A stretch of DNA of 64,000 bases from Microvirga mediterraneensis. GTDB taxonomy: Bacteria > Pseudomonadota > Alphaproteobacteria > Rhizobiales > Beijerinckiaceae. Location: NCBI RefSeq assembly GCF_013520865.1, contig NZ_JACDXJ010000001.1:4449501-4513500 (forward strand). The letters run 5' to 3'. Of this stretch, positions 31,926 to 41,890 are shown piece by piece; positions within the stretch are counted from its first letter, which is position 1, and each line of letters starts with the position of its first letter. The translations under genes and the position numbers were made by a program. Below the pieces are notes generated by a model. That model was not told the DNA's origin and ran no database searches. It saw nothing but the letters and a program-made list of their open reading frames with translations.

Positions 31926-32930
31926 TTACATCGGGCACTTGGAGTCGGACATGTAGTCGTGCACCTTGATGGAGCCGGACTTGATGCCTTCGGCGGCCTT
32001 GTCGGCGGCGGCCTTCATGTCGGGGGTGATCAGCGACTTGTTGTTGTCGTCCAGCGCCCAGGCCACGCCGTCTTCCTTGAGGCCGAGAACCTGGAGGCCG
32101 CTCTTGAAGGAGCCCTTCTTGGCCTGGTCGAAGACGTTGTAGGTCGCCACGTCCACGCGCTTGACCATGGAGGTCAGGATCTTGCCGGGATGCAGGGCAT
32201 TCTGGTTCGAGTCGACGCCGATGCCGAGCTTGCCCGCGTCGGCGGTGGCGCGCATCACGCCCACGCCGGTGCCGCCGGCCGCATGGTAGATCACGTCGGC
32301 GCCGCGATCGATCTGGCTCTTGGCGAGTTCGCCGCCCTTCACCGGGTCGTTCCAGGCCGCGCCTGTCGTGCCGGTCATGTTCTGGAACACCTCGGCGTCC
32401 TTCTTGGCGTATTTCACGCCCTGGACATAGCCGCAGGCGAACTTGCGGATGAGCGGAATGTCCATGCCGCCCACGAAGCCGACCTTGCCGGACTTGGAGG
32501 CCTGGGCCGCCAGGAGGCCGACCAGGAACGAGCCCTCGTGCTCCTTGAACACGATGGATTCCACGTTCGGCTTCTCGACGACGGCGTCGATGATGGCGAA
32601 CTGGGTCTTCGGGAACTCCTCGGCGACCTTCTTCAGAGCGGATTCCTGGGAAAAGCCGACGGCCACGATGGGCGAGAAACCGTCGCGGGCGAAGCGGCGC
32701 AGGGCCTGCTCGCGCTGTGCGTCGTTCTGCGGCTCGAAATCGCGGTAATCGGTGCCGGTGTCCTTCTTGAACTTCTCGGCGCCCGTGTGGACGCCCTCGT
32801 TGAAGGATTTGTCGAACTTGCCGCCGAGATCGTACACGATCGCGGGCTTGAAGGCCGCCTGCTGCGCGAAGGCAGCCGAAGCGGAGAAGGCGAGGCCCGC
32901 GAGCGCGAGGCCGAACTTGGTTACTGTCAT
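31926..32930 (-). CDS. BMP-family nucleoside-binding lipoprotein/periplasmic protein
   Basis: This 334-residue substrate-binding protein of the BmpA/PnrA/Med family binds nucleosides in the periplasm. A signal peptide ends at AFA-Q (about residue 22). No lipobox Cys is present, so it is soluble rather than lipidated. The family blocks are IVYDLGGKFDKSFNEGV, FEPQNDAQREQALRRFA, GFVGGMDIPLIRKF and GTTGAAWNDP. It is the first gene of the nucleoside operon. The 262 bp upstream hold two palindromic elements, and I could not fix the promoter. Confidence 0.93.
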   Translation of the reverse strand: MTVTKFGLALAGLAFSASAAFAQQAAFKPAIVYDLGGKFDKSFNEGVHTGAEKFKKDTGTDYRDFEPQNDAQREQALRRFARDGFSPIVAVGFSQESALKKVAEEFPKTQFAIIDAVVEKPNVESIVFKEHEGSFLVGLLAAQASKSGKVGFVGGMDIPLIRKFACGYVQGVKYAKKDAEVFQNMTGTTGAAWNDPVKGGELAKSQIDRGADVIYHAAGGTGVGVMRATADAGKLGIGVDSNQNALHPGKILTSMVKRVDVATYNVFDQAKKGSFKSGLQVLGLKEDGVAWALDDNNKSLITPDMKAAADKAAEGIKSGSIKVHDYMSDSKCPM

Positions 32931-33039
32931 CGGCTTTGTTCCCTGTTAGACGCCGGCTTGGTGCCGGTTGCCCCATGACGATGGCATGGCAAGGGTCACA
33001 ACGCCAAGGCCCCTGTCAAGACAGCATGTTATTTCCTTC

Positions 33040-33087
33040 ACGCATCGTGCGGAAAAGTGGCCCCGGTTTTCCGCAAGAACGATGCGT
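33040..33087. repeat. Palindromic intergenic element with GGAAAAGTGG core
   Basis: ACGCATCGT..GGAAAA and TTTTCC..ACGATGCGT form nested inverted arms around GTGGCCCCGG. It lies in the divergent gap between the BMP gene and moeB. A partial relative, GCGAAAAGTGGCCCC, occurs near 45398. Confidence 0.65.
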
Positions 33088-33100
33088 CAATGTCAATCCA

Positions 33101-33148
33101 AGCATCCGATGGATCCCACAAGTGCCTTCCACTTTTGGGTCGGATGCT
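33101..33148. repeat. Palindrome of the GCATCCGA family
   Basis: AGCATCCGA and TCGGATGCT are perfect outer arms; inner CCCA-AGTG and CACTT-TGGG segments pair too. It is clearly related to the elements at 45186-45232 and 19331-19363. Confidence 0.75.
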
Positions 33149-33192
33149 GACGGAATGGTTGATAGCCAAACTCATTCCCGTAAGGTCACGAC

Positions 33193-33969
33193 ATGCCGCT
33201 CACCTCCGACGAAATCGACCGCTATGCCCGCCACCTCGTTCTCCGGGACGTGGGCGGGCCGGGACAACTGAAACTGAAGGCCGCGCGCGTGCTCGTGATC
33301 GGCGCCGGCGGGCTAGGCGCGCCCCTGATCCAATACCTCGCCGCAGCCGGCATAGGCGCCATCGGGATCGTCGACGACGATGCGGTCAGCCTCTCCAATC
33401 TGCAGCGGCAGGTGATCCATTCCACGCCGGATCTCGGCCGGCCCAAGGCGGAGAGCGCGGCGGAGGCCGTCGGGCGCCTCAACCCGCACGTGGCGGTCGA
33501 ACCCCATCTGACCCGCCTCACGCCCGACAACGCCCGCGGCCTGGTCGGCGGCTACGATATCGTGGCCGACGGCTCGGACAATTTCGACACCCGTTATGCG
33601 GTGTCGGATGCCTGCTTTTTCGAGAAGAAGCCCCTGGTGACGGCCGCCCTGGGCCAGTTCGACGGTTCGCTCACGACGATCCGGGCTCATGAGAACGGCC
33701 CGGACGGCAAGCCGAACCCTACCTATCGCTGCCTCTTCCCCTCCCCGCCTCCGGCCGGCGCGATCCCGACCTGCGCGGAGGCCGGGATCCTCGGCGCCCT
33801 GGCGGGCGTCATGGGCAGCCTGATGGCCCTGGAAGTGATCCGGGAGATCGTCGGCTTCGGCGAGAGCCTCGTGGGGCGCCTGCTGATGGTCGATGCACGT
33901 GGGATGCGGTTCGACACGGTCCGCTACGGCTGGGATGAGGGGAACCCGTTGAGTGGCACATCGCGCTAA
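33193..33969 (+). CDS. moeB: Molybdopterin-synthase adenylyltransferase / HesA-MoeB-ThiF family
   Basis: This 258-residue enzyme adenylates the C-terminal glycine of a ubiquitin-like sulfur carrier (MoaD or ThiS). The nucleotide loop is VLVIGAGGLGAP (about 34-44). Asp/Arg substrate residues lie in DDDAVSLSNLQRQVIH and DGSDNFDTRY, and the conserved Cys is in IPTCAEAGILG (Cys193). Only one Cys of the first zinc pair is present (YRCLFP, Cys179) and there is no C-terminal CxxC, so zinc binding looks lost. MoeB is the most likely assignment, but the ThiF role cannot be excluded without neighbours. Confidence 0.87.
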   Translation: MPLTSDEIDRYARHLVLRDVGGPGQLKLKAARVLVIGAGGLGAPLIQYLAAAGIGAIGIVDDDAVSLSNLQRQVIHSTPDLGRPKAESAAEAVGRLNPHVAVEPHLTRLTPDNARGLVGGYDIVADGSDNFDTRYAVSDACFFEKKPLVTAALGQFDGSLTTIRAHENGPDGKPNPTYRCLFPSPPPAGAIPTCAEAGILGALAGVMGSLMALEVIREIVGFGESLVGRLLMVDARGMRFDTVRYGWDEGNPLSGTSR

Positions 33970-33996
33970 ACCCTCTCCCCTTTTGGGGAGAGGGTT
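33969..33996. terminator. Bidirectional terminator hairpin between moeB and pheT
   Basis: AACCCTCTCCCC-TTTT-GGGGAGAGGGTT is a perfect 12-bp stem immediately after the moeB stop. It lies 10 bp past the pheT stop on the other strand. The sequence is related to the small palindromes at 23348-23453. Confidence 0.65.
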
Positions 33997-34006
33997 AGGC
34001 CCGTGT

Positions 34007-36418
34007 TCAAGACCGCAGCACCGCGCCGGTCTTCTTCGCGACCTCGCCGACGATCTTGGCCGAGACGGCCTCGATCTCCACATCGGTGAGGGTCTTTTCC
34101 GTCGGCTGCAGGGTGACGGCGATGGCCACGGACTTCTTGTCCGGGTCGATGCCGGTGCCCTCGTAGATGTCGAACACGTCGACGCCCACGATCAGCTGGC
34201 GCTCGGCCCCCTGCGCGGCCTTCACGATGTCGCCGGCGGCCACGGCGCGGCCGACCACGAAGGCGAAGTCGCGGGTGAGCGGCTGGAAGTCCGGCAGGTT
34301 GAGCTTCGGCTTCATCTTGGTCGGCTTCGCCTTGGGCGGCGGCAGCGCGTTGAGGTTGAGCTCGAAGGCGACCAGCGGCCCCTTCAGGTCGAGCGCCTTC
34401 AGGACCTTGGGATGAACCTCTCCGAAAGAGCCGACCACGTTCTTGGGTCCGAACTGCAGCGTGCCCGAACGGCCGGGATGGAACCAGGCCGGACCTCCGG
34501 CAACGATCTGGAGACCGCCGGAGGGGATGCCGAGCGCGGCCAGCAGGGCCAGCACGTCCGCCTTGGCGTCGAAAGCATCGACGGCCTCGGCGCCACCGTC
34601 CCAGTGACGGCCGACACCTTCGGCCCGGGCGGTACCGCGACGCACGGCGGCGGCCTTGATGGACTGACCTTCCGGCTCATCCGACGCGAAGGTCTGGCCG
34701 ACCTCGAACAGCGCCACGTCGCCGTAGCCGCGATCCGCGTTGCGCTGCGCGGCCTTGAGCAGGCCCGGCAGCAGGCTCGGGCGCATGTCGGAGAGTTCGG
34801 CCGCGATCGGGTTGGCGAGCGCAAGCCGCGCATCGCCGCCGCCGAACAGCTCGGCCTCGCTCTTGGCGATGAAGGACCAGGTGACGGCCTCCACCAGCCC
34901 GCGCACGGCCAGCGAGCGGCGGGCGAGGCGTGTACGCTTCTGGATCAGGGTCAGGATGGGCTTGGCGACGGCGGCTTCGAGGCGCGGCAGCGGCTGAGGC
35001 TCGATGCGGTCGACGCCGGCGATGCGGATGACCTCCTCGACGAGATCCGCCTTGCCGTCGATGTCGGGCCGCCAGGACGGGGCCGTGACACTCACGCGGT
35101 CGCCGGAACCCTGGATACCGAAGCCGAGCTTCTTCAGGATCGTCTCGGATTCGGCAGGCTTCACGTCGAGGCCTGACAGGCGCGGCACTTCCGACCAGGG
35201 AAACTCGACCGTGAGCCGGTTGTCCGGAACCTGCCCCGCCACGAGAGCCTCGGACGGCTCACCGCCGCACAGATCCATGACCAGCTTGGTGGCGAGGTCG
35301 AGACCCGGCAGCGTGAAGGCCGGATCGACGCCGCGCTCGAAGCGGTAGCGGGCATCGGTGATGATCCCGAGCTTGCGACCCGTCTGCGCGATGTTGAGCG
35401 GGTCCCAGAGAGCCGATTCGATCAGCACGTCGGTCGTTGTCTCGTCGCAGCCAGAATGCTCGCCGCCCATGATGCCGCCGATGGATTCGACGCCGTTCTC
35501 GTCGGCGATCACCACGACACCCGGATCGAGCTTGTAGGTGCGGGTGTCGAGCGCCAGCACCTCCTCGCCCTCCTTCGCCCGGCGGATTGTGAGGTTGCCC
35601 TTCACCTTCCTGGCGTCGAAGACGTGGAGAGGACGGCCCCGGTCGAAGGTCATGTAGTTGGTGATGTCCACCAGGGCGTTGATCGGACGAAGACCGATGG
35701 AGAGCAGACGGCGCTGCATCCATTCGGGCGACGGCCCGTTCTTCACGCCGCGCACGAGCCGCAGGGCGAAGGCCGGGCAGAGCTTCCCGTCCTCGATCGT
35801 CACCGAGACCGGGCAGGCCCCCTCGCCCTGGATGGGCGTGACGGCATCGTTCTTGAGCGTGCCGAGGCCGGCGGCCGCAAGGTCGCGGGCGATGCCGTGG
35901 ATCGACGTGCAGTCCGGCCGGTTCGGCGTGAGGTTGATCTCGATCACCGGATCGTCGAGGCCTTCATAGGCCGCGTAGGGAACGCCCACGGGCGCATCGG
36001 CTGGAAGGTCGATGATGCCGTCGTGATCATCGGAGATTTCGAGCTCCGCCGCCGAGCACAGCATGCCGGCGCTCTCGACGCCCCGGATGGTGCCGACGCC
36101 CAGCGTGATGTTCTTGCCCGGAATGTAGGTGCCGGGCGGCGCGAACACGCTCTTCATGCCCGTGCGGGCATTGGGAGCGCCGCACACGACCTGGATCGGC
36201 GCGCCTTCGCCCGTATCGACCATGCAGACGCGCAGGCGGTCGGCATTGGGGTGCTGCACGGCGGAGATCACATAGGCCACCTTGTAGGGCGCCAGCGTCT
36301 TCGCCTTGTCCTCGACGCCTTCGACCTCGAGGCCGATGCGGGTGAGCGTCTCGACGATCTCGTCGAGGGAGGCCGAGGTGTCGAGGTGATCCTTCAGCCA
36401 GGAGAGGGTGAATTTCAT
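34007..36418 (-). CDS. pheT: Phenylalanine-tRNA ligase beta subunit
   Basis: This 803-residue subunit of the (alpha beta)2 synthetase is full length for the family. Features in order: an N-terminal tRNA-binding EMAP-like domain (about 38-150, with [19 protein letters not shown]), the B3/4 editing domain ([18 protein letters not shown] onward), the B5 domain, a catalytic-like core, and a C-terminal ferredoxin-fold anticodon-binding domain ending [17 protein letters not shown]. Its ATG overlaps the stop of the DUF4304-like gene, not pheS, which is unusual. The identity is secure. Confidence 0.97.
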   Translation of the reverse strand: MKFTLSWLKDHLDTSASLDEIVETLTRIGLEVEGVEDKAKTLAPYKVAYVISAVQHPNADRLRVCMVDTGEGAPIQVVCGAPNARTGMKSVFAPPGTYIPGKNITLGVGTIRGVESAGMLCSAAELEISDDHDGIIDLPADAPVGVPYAAYEGLDDPVIEINLTPNRPDCTSIHGIARDLAAAGLGTLKNDAVTPIQGEGACPVSVTIEDGKLCPAFALRLVRGVKNGPSPEWMQRRLLSIGLRPINALVDITNYMTFDRGRPLHVFDARKVKGNLTIRRAKEGEEVLALDTRTYKLDPGVVVIADENGVESIGGIMGGEHSGCDETTTDVLIESALWDPLNIAQTGRKLGIITDARYRFERGVDPAFTLPGLDLATKLVMDLCGGEPSEALVAGQVPDNRLTVEFPWSEVPRLSGLDVKPAESETILKKLGFGIQGSGDRVSVTAPSWRPDIDGKADLVEEVIRIAGVDRIEPQPLPRLEAAVAKPILTLIQKRTRLARRSLAVRGLVEAVTWSFIAKSEAELFGGGDARLALANPIAAELSDMRPSLLPGLLKAAQRNADRGYGDVALFEVGQTFASDEPEGQSIKAAAVRRGTARAEGVGRHWDGGAEAVDAFDAKADVLALLAALGIPSGGLQIVAGGPAWFHPGRSGTLQFGPKNVVGSFGEVHPKVLKALDLKGPLVAFELNLNALPPPKAKPTKMKPKLNLPDFQPLTRDFAFVVGRAVAAGDIVKAAQGAERQLIVGVDVFDIYEGTGIDPDKKSVAIAVTLQPTEKTLTDVEIEAVSAKIVGEVAKKTGAVLRS

Positions 36419-36951
36419 GACTTTGACTCGCGGAATTTCTGTATCACGGCCGGCTGCGCCAAGCCCCAGGCACCAGATGCTCGAGTGGGAGCGTTCTCGT
36501 AGCTCTCTAGAAACTTATGGTGCGCTTCCCTTGTAGCCATGCCGAGCATCGCAGGAATGGCAAACTGCTCCAGTGCATCGACCAGAAGGGACAAGCGCTC
36601 CGACTTGCTGAAGATGTCAGTATAGGAAACGGTATCGAGCCTCGGCTCGAGATCAGGTGGACAGAGCCCCGCTATCCGCGAGCGAAGGTGACATTCGTAT
36701 TCTTTAGGGTCCTGAATATCCTCGATCCAGCGGAGCAAGATGCCGAGATTGACATAAACGCGCCCTCCCCCGGCTGACTTCTGAATATTCACCAGGCAGA
36801 CAGCATCGGGCGTCAGAAGACGCCAGGTCAAGGCATCGCGCTTGAAGCCATGCGGCCTCAAACGCGCATCGAACGCCTGCCTCAGCTCCTTTACGGCAAT
36901 CTCTCGCTCTTCCTTCGAGAGACTATCCAGCTGGGCGTCGAGGCTGTTCAT
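36415..36951 (-). CDS. DUF4304-like protein inserted between pheS and pheT
   Basis: This is a 178-residue soluble protein. The segment [34 protein letters not shown] followed by VYVNLGIL fits the DUF4304 family pattern as I recall it; that assignment is moderate. No catalytic motif or membrane segment is visible. The gene overlaps pheS by 4 bp on one side and pheT by 4 bp on the other (ATGA both times), so all three are translated in series. pheS and pheT are normally adjacent, so the insertion is likely recent or lineage-specific. Base composition is lower in GC than both neighbours, supporting acquisition. Function unknown. Confidence 0.75.
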   Translation of the reverse strand: MNSLDAQLDSLSKEEREIAVKELRQAFDARLRPHGFKRDALTWRLLTPDAVCLVNIQKSAGGGRVYVNLGILLRWIEDIQDPKEYECHLRSRIAGLCPPDLEPRLDTVSYTDIFSKSERLSLLVDALEQFAIPAMLGMATREAHHKFLESYENAPTRASGAWGLAQPAVIQKFRESKS

Positions 36952-38033
36952 GACGTCAGGCCGCTCACGAGGCTCGGGATGTCGAGCGGGCGGAAGCCGT
37001 AATGGTTCAGCCAGCGCACATCGGCCTCGAAGAAGGGGCGCAGGTCCGGCATGCCGTATTTCAGCATGGCGATGCGGTCGATGCCCATGCCCCAGGCGAA
37101 GCCCTGGTACTCGTCGGGATCAAGACCGCAATTCCTCAGCACGTTCGGATGGACCATGCCGCATCCCAGGATCTCGAGCCAGTCCGTACCCTCGCCGAAG
37201 CGGATCTCGCCGCCCTTGCGCGAGCACTGGATGTCCACTTCGGCGGATGGTTCCGTGAAGGGGAAGAACGACGGGCGGAAGCGCATCTTCACCTGCTCGA
37301 CCTCGAAGAAGGCCTTGCAGAACTCCTCCAGGACCCATTTCATGTGCGCGATGTTGGCCTGCTTGTCGATGACGAGGCCTTCCACCTGGTGGAACATCGG
37401 CGTGTGGGTCTGGTCCGAGTCGTGGCGATAGGTCCGGCCGGGAATGATCACCCGGATCGGCGGCGCCTTCGACGTCATCGTCCGGATCTGCACCGGCGAG
37501 GTATGCGTGCGCAGCACCTTGCGCTCGCCCTTCTCGTCGGGAGCGAGGAAGAAGGTGTCGTGCATTTCCCGGGCCGGATGACCTTCGGGGAAGTTGAGGG
37601 CCGTGAAGTTGAGGTAATCCGTCTCGATGTCCGGTCCCTCGGCCACGGAGAAGCCCATATCGGCGAAGATCGCCGTCAGTTCCTCGATCACCTGGCTGAT
37701 GGGGTGGATGCGGCCACGGGCTTCGGGCGCCTCGGACACGGGGAGCGTCACGTCGATGCGCTCGGCCGTCAGTCGGGCTTCGAGCGCGGCCTCGGCGAGC
37801 GTGTCTTTCTTGGCCGCGATGGCGGTCTGCACCTTGTCGCGCAGGCCGTTGATGAGCGGTCCGCGTTCCTTGCGCTCCTCGGGCGTCATGGAGCCGAGGG
37901 TTTTCAGGAGCTCGGAGACGGAGCCCTTCTTGCCGAGCGCGGCAACGCGCACGGTTTCGAGAGCCGCTTCGTCGCCGGCGGCATCGACCTGGGTCAGCAG
38001 GTCAGTTTCGAGTTGGTTGAGATCGGTGGTCAT
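36948..38033 (-). CDS. pheS: Phenylalanine-tRNA ligase alpha subunit
   Basis: This 361-residue catalytic subunit starts at the ATG of 38031-38033 ([15 protein letters not shown]); a longer upstream frame is non-coding. An N-terminal coiled coil (about 1-85, with [15 protein letters not shown]) is followed by the class II synthetase core. Motif 1 is in [19 protein letters not shown], motif 2 in [12 protein letters not shown] and [19 protein letters not shown], and motif 3 in [14 protein letters not shown]. It lies 195 bp after rplT, a conserved neighbourhood. Confidence 0.97.
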   Translation of the reverse strand: MTTDLNQLETDLLTQVDAAGDEAALETVRVAALGKKGSVSELLKTLGSMTPEERKERGPLINGLRDKVQTAIAAKKDTLAEAALEARLTAERIDVTLPVSEAPEARGRIHPISQVIEELTAIFADMGFSVAEGPDIETDYLNFTALNFPEGHPAREMHDTFFLAPDEKGERKVLRTHTSPVQIRTMTSKAPPIRVIIPGRTYRHDSDQTHTPMFHQVEGLVIDKQANIAHMKWVLEEFCKAFFEVEQVKMRFRPSFFPFTEPSAEVDIQCSRKGGEIRFGEGTDWLEILGCGMVHPNVLRNCGLDPDEYQGFAWGMGIDRIAMLKYGMPDLRPFFEADVRWLNHYGFRPLDIPSLVSGLTS

Positions 38034-38180
38034 CGGTCCCTGGCCAGATGCGTGCGCCAAATTCAGGCGCCTTGAGTGAGGCGCGGCGCGGGAACCGTCA
38101 AGTCTTCCGAGCCGCGAAAGTGCGACCGACAGCGCAAAAAGGCCGTCAGCGCGAATGGTCTCGGAGAAGGGGGAGTAAGG

Positions 38181-38209
38181 CGGTGCGGCTGAACAGGCCA
38201 GCCGCACCG
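38181..38209 (-). promoter_or_regulatory. Strong hairpin between rplT and pheS
   Basis: CGGTGCGGCTG and CAGCCGCACCG pair perfectly (11 bp) around a 7-nt loop. No T-run follows on either strand, so it is not a clear intrinsic terminator. It may be a processing or attenuation site between the ribosomal protein genes and pheS. Confidence 0.5.
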
Positions 38210-38228
38210 AAATCCGGTCTATCCGACC

Positions 38229-38597
38229 TTAGGCGGCCTGCTGCGGCAGGGCGGCCTTGGCGGCGTCCACGTAAGCGGCGAAAGCCGCCGGCTCATGGAT
38301 GGCCATTTCGGACAGAACCTTGCGATCCACCTCGATCCCAGCCTTGCCGAGACCATCGATAAATCGGGAATAGGTCAAGCCATGCGTGCGGACGGCAGCG
38401 TTGAGACGCTGGATCCAGAGAGCGCGGAAGGTGCGCTTCTTGTTGCGACGGTCGCGAGTGGCATATTGCATGCTCTTCTCGACCGCCTGCTTGGCGATGC
38501 GGATCGTGTTCTTGCGGCGGCCGTAGAAACCCTTGGCGGCCTTGAAAACCTTCTTGTGCTTGGCGTGGGCGGTAACGCCCCGTTTGACGCGGGCCAT
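38229..38597 (-). CDS. rplT: 50S ribosomal protein L20
   Basis: This 122-residue 23S rRNA-binding protein, needed early in large-subunit assembly, is full length. The N-terminal basic extension [16 protein letters not shown] is followed by [30 protein letters not shown], both strongly conserved in L20. It lies 43 bp after rpmI. Autogenous control by L20 is known in other bacteria; I see no clear leader element for it here. Confidence 0.98.
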   Translation of the reverse strand: MARVKRGVTAHAKHKKVFKAAKGFYGRRKNTIRIAKQAVEKSMQYATRDRRNKKRTFRALWIQRLNAAVRTHGLTYSRFIDGLGKAGIEVDRKVLSEMAIHEPAAFAAYVDAAKAALPQQAA

Positions 38598-38640
38598 GGA
38601 AAAACTCCTTCAAAATCCGGGATGTAGAGAAAGAACCGCC

Positions 38641-38841
38641 TTAGCCGTTCGGCAGGAAGTACTTCTTCACGTTGTACGCATCGCCCTCGAACAGGGTCGT
38701 GGTGCCGCGCAGGTTGCGGATCTGCTTGTTGGTCCGCTTGATCATCCCGTGGCGCTTGCCGGCCTGGGCGTAAACGACCTTGCCGGTGCCAGTGATCTTG
38801 AAGCGCTTTTTCGCGCCAGACTTCGTCTTCAGCTTGGGCAT
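38641..38841 (-). CDS. rpmI: 50S ribosomal protein L35
   Basis: This 66-residue basic protein begins [20 protein letters not shown] and contains the conserved [16 protein letters not shown] segment. I chose the ATG at 38839-38841, with AAGGAGAG about 6 bp before it; the longer frame upstream is not conserved protein. It follows infC and is followed by rplT, the universal order. A terminator stands between infC and rpmI, so rpmI-rplT may also have their own promoter. Confidence 0.97.
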   Translation of the reverse strand: MPKLKTKSGAKKRFKITGTGKVVYAQAGKRHGMIKRTNKQIRNLRGTTTLFEGDAYNVKKYFLPNG

Positions 38842-38980
38842 TTGGCTCTCCTTTGGACAGGCGTCCGGAGCGGCAAGCCGCACCTTGGCCTTTTCATTGC
38901 TGCATTGAGCAAAACGAACCGCCACGGCAGCCCTAACAGCCGGGCGGTTCAATGAAGGGCGGCTTATGACAGAAGGGCGC

Positions 38981-39014
38981 CCAAAAAGCAATGGCCGCCG
39001 GAACCCCGACGGCC
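38981..39014 (-). terminator. Intrinsic terminator after infC
   Basis: GGCCGTCGG-GGTT-CCGGCGGCC, with a small mismatch, is followed on the minus strand by ATTGCTTTTTGG. It lies about 28 bp after the infC stop and separates infC from rpmI. Confidence 0.7.
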
Positions 39015-39041
39015 GTGAATTTCGCTTGGGAAAGAGAGCCC

Positions 39042-39584
39042 TTACCGCGGCGCCAGGACCATGACGACTTGGCGGCCCTCGAAGTTCGGCTCCATCTCGA
39101 CCTTGGCCAGATCGCCCACATCGGCCTTGACCCGGTCCAGCACCTTCAGACCGAGGGATTGGTGCGCCATCTCGCGGCCACGGAAGCGCAGGGTGATCTT
39201 CACCTTGTTGCCTTCCTCGAAGAAGCCCTTCATGGCCTTCATCTTGACCTCGTAATCGTGGTCGTCGATGCCGGGACGCAGCTTGATTTCCTTGACCTCG
39301 ACCGTCTTCTGCTTCTTTCGGGCCTCGGCGGCCTTCTTCTGCTCGAGAAAGCGGAATTTACCGTAATCGAGGATCTTGCAGACGGGAGGATTGGCGTTCG
39401 GCGAGATCTCTACGAGATCGAGGCCGGCCTCTTCGGCCACCTTGAGGGCATCGAAGAAGGGCACAACGCCTCGGTTCTGCCCTGCATCGTCGATCAGCTG
39501 CACTTCGCGAACACCGCGAATGTCTCGGTTGGCGCGCGGTCCGTCCTTCTGCGGCACCGGCATGGCTCTCATTGGTCTGCGAAT
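39042..39584 (-). CDS. infC: Translation initiation factor IF-3, with ATT start
   Basis: IF-3 (180 residues) binds the 30S subunit and checks start codons. The N-domain reads [18 protein letters not shown] and the C-domain [17 protein letters not shown] and [19 protein letters not shown] place the start at ATT (39582-39584) rather than at the ATG of 39572. It has AGGAG 9 bp upstream, and the added residues make the usual alphaproteobacterial N-terminus (M)RRP-RA. An AUU start in infC is the known basis of IF-3 self-repression, because IF-3 rejects such codons. It is followed by a terminator, rpmI and rplT. Confidence 0.95.
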   Translation of the reverse strand: MRRPMRAMPVPQKDGPRANRDIRGVREVQLIDDAGQNRGVVPFFDALKVAEEAGLDLVEISPNANPPVCKILDYGKFRFLEQKKAAEARKKQKTVEVKEIKLRPGIDDHDYEVKMKAMKGFFEEGNKVKITLRFRGREMAHQSLGLKVLDRVKADVGDLAKVEMEPNFEGRQVVMVLAPR

Positions 39585-39699
39585 GGCTCGTATCTCCTGT
39601 TGAGGGCTAGGCCGCCGACCGGGGACTCCGGAGGAATCCCTGCTGGTATGCTCAGCCTTGCCACGAATGAATCGACATTTCGCGCAAATCTGCGGGAAG

Positions 39700-41016
39700 T
39701 CAACTCGTCCGATGGGTAAAACGGCCTGTCAGGAGGGCTGAATACACATCGAGGGTGCTGGATACCATGCGCTCGAGCGAAAAATGGCGCTCCACATGGG
39801 ACCGGGCCCTGGTCCCGAGGGCGATTCTGGCGCTGGCTCCCAGGCCCAGCGCCGCCCCGACCGCTTCGGCCAGGGCATCGACGTCTCCAGCCGGGATCCT
39901 CCAGCCGGTCCGCTCCTGCGGCGGGACGGCCGGCGGGGCCAGGACCGTCTCCGGCACGGCCCCCAGATCGGACACGACCACGGGCGTTCCCATCGCCTGG
40001 GCCTCCACGGCCGAGCGCCCGAAGGCCTCCGGCTCCGTCGAGGGCACGGTCACGACCGACGCCGCCAGGAAGGCGGCCGGCATATCGGTGCAATGGCCGA
40101 CCCGCCGGACGATGCCCTTCAGCTTGCGGGCCGCGATCAGGCTGTCGAGCTCCTTCTCATAGGCCTCCCTCCCCTGGGGATCGCCCGCGAGGATATAGGC
40201 TACATCGCTGAGGCCGGCATCGCGCAGCCTGGCCGCCGCCTCGATCAGCACCTTCTGCCCTTTCCATCCGGTAAGTCGGGCCGCCAGCAGGACCACGCGT
40301 TCGTGCGGGGCGACCTCCCAGGCCTTCCGCAGGGCCTCGATCCGCTCCGGGGCCACCGCATGGGGAGAGAAGACGGAAAAGTCGGTTCCCCGGTGGATAA
40401 CCCGGATACGGTCCCCGGCCTGCGGGTAGACCGAGCGGATCAGCTCGCCGGTGTAGTGCGAATTGGCGATGACCGCGTCGCCCCGCGCCATCACGGAATT
40501 GTACAGGACCTTGACCGACGACCGGCCGGAATAGCTGCCGTGATAGGTGGTGACGAAGGGAATGTTCAGGGAGCGCGCGGCCCCCAGGCCCACCCAGGCG
40601 GGTGCCCGGGAGCGCGCATGGACGAGGGAAACCCGCTCCTGATGGCAGATCCGGGCGAGCTTTCGCACGTTGACGAGCATGGAAAACGGATTCTTCGTGG
40701 CCGCCGGGAACGGGATCCATACGCCGCCCTTGGTCTGGAGCTCGCCGACGAGCCGCCCGCCCTCCGTCGCCACGAGGGCGCGGGCGCCGGCATGGACCAA
40801 GCCCTCGGCGATATCGACCGTGGTGCGCTCGGCCCCTCCGGCTTCGAGCTCGGGCACGATCTGCAGGATGGTCCGACCCTCCAGCGGATGCACATGAGAG
40901 GACGGAAATGCCGCCCCTCCGCCGGGTCGCGTTGAAAAACTCACGGATGTAAGAGCCTTCTCAAAAGAATCATCTAGAAACGGTTGCTTCAAAGCAGTTG
41001 AGGATGAGTTAACCAT
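39700..41016 (-). CDS. Glycosyltransferase family 4 protein
   Basis: This protein has 438 residues from the ATG at 41014-41016. The N-domain starts [24 protein letters not shown], typical of GT4. The C-domain has [16 protein letters not shown], the donor-phosphate segment [15 protein letters not shown], and the nucleotide-sugar motif [20 protein letters not shown]. Such retaining enzymes build lipopolysaccharide or exopolysaccharide at the inner membrane face. The first 60-70 residues are not conserved-looking, so the true start may be an inner GTG (for example before SFSTRPGGG). The ATG used here overlaps the ATG of the divergent hydrolase. Acceptor and sugar are unknown. Confidence 0.85.
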   Translation of the reverse strand: MVNSSSTALKQPFLDDSFEKALTSVSFSTRPGGGAAFPSSHVHPLEGRTILQIVPELEAGGAERTTVDIAEGLVHAGARALVATEGGRLVGELQTKGGVWIPFPAATKNPFSMLVNVRKLARICHQERVSLVHARSRAPAWVGLGAARSLNIPFVTTYHGSYSGRSSVKVLYNSVMARGDAVIANSHYTGELIRSVYPQAGDRIRVIHRGTDFSVFSPHAVAPERIEALRKAWEVAPHERVVLLAARLTGWKGQKVLIEAAARLRDAGLSDVAYILAGDPQGREAYEKELDSLIAARKLKGIVRRVGHCTDMPAAFLAASVVTVPSTEPEAFGRSAVEAQAMGTPVVVSDLGAVPETVLAPPAVPPQERTGWRIPAGDVDALAEAVGAALGLGASARIALGTRARSHVERHFSLERMVSSTLDVYSALLTGRFTHRTS

Positions 41017-41770
41017 GCCGCAAAGCGTCACGGTAGGCCAGGATGCCCGCCCCATCGCGGTTTTATTCCGGGAGGGCAAAGGCCCTCCCGTCGTCTGGCT
41101 CGGCGGATTCAAATCCGACATGCGCGCCACCAAGGCGACAGCCCTCGACGACTGGGCGAAGGAGAACGGCCGCGCCTTCCTGCGGTTCGATTATAGCGGG
41201 CACGGCGAATCGGGGGGAGACTTCGAGGACGGGACCATCTCCCGCTGGCTCGAGGATGCGCTGTCCGTCATCGAGCGATTCGTGACCGAACGTCCCATCT
41301 TCGTCGGCTCGTCCATGGGCGGGTGGATCAGCCTGCTGGCGGCCCGCCACCTCATGGAGACGCGGCCCGAGATCGCCCCAGCGGGCATGGTCCTCATCGC
41401 CCCGGCGGTCGACATGACGGAGCGGCTCATGTGGGACCGCTTCCCCGAGGCTCTTCGGAAGGGCGTGCAGGAAACCGGGGTCTATCACAGGCCTTCCGCC
41501 TATTCGGACGACCCCTATCCGATCACCTGGAAGCTGATCGAGGACGGGCGCCGCCACCTCATCCTCGACCGCCCGATCCAGACCGGCTGCCCGGTTCATA
41601 TCCTGCAGGGCATGGAGGATCCCGACGTCCCGTGGGACCATGCTCTGCGCCTCGTCGAGCACCTGCCGGGGGACAGCGTGTCGCTGACCCTGATCAAGGA
41701 CGGTGACCACCGGCTGTCACGACCGGAAGACATCGAACGGCTGATGATGGCCGTTGCCGGAATGCCCTAA
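41015..41770 (+). CDS. Alpha/beta hydrolase
   Basis: This 251-residue serine hydrolase has the nucleophile in GSSMGGW (Ser100), the acid probably in the MEDPDVPWDHA segment, and the His in KDGDHRLSRPEDI. The layout, with an FDYSGHGES strand and a moderate lid region, resembles short-chain esterases related to ABHD10. A start at the ATG of 41015 is supported by GAGGAT about 9 bp upstream. It is transcribed divergently from the glycosyltransferase with overlapping start codons. The substrate is unknown; a carboxylester or thioester is likely. Confidence 0.88.
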   Translation: MPQSVTVGQDARPIAVLFREGKGPPVVWLGGFKSDMRATKATALDDWAKENGRAFLRFDYSGHGESGGDFEDGTISRWLEDALSVIERFVTERPIFVGSSMGGWISLLAARHLMETRPEIAPAGMVLIAPAVDMTERLMWDRFPEALRKGVQETGVYHRPSAYSDDPYPITWKLIEDGRRHLILDRPIQTGCPVHILQGMEDPDVPWDHALRLVEHLPGDSVSLTLIKDGDHRLSRPEDIERLMMAVAGMP

Positions 41771-41890
41771 GCGATGGGAAAAAGACGGATCGTGGGGAAA
41801 GGTGGCGCGAAAAGCGGACTCTTCTCGTGAGGCGGCCCCTCACCTCTTGAAGAGCGCGCCGCCCGAACAGGCCCCGAAGGCTGCATGGTG

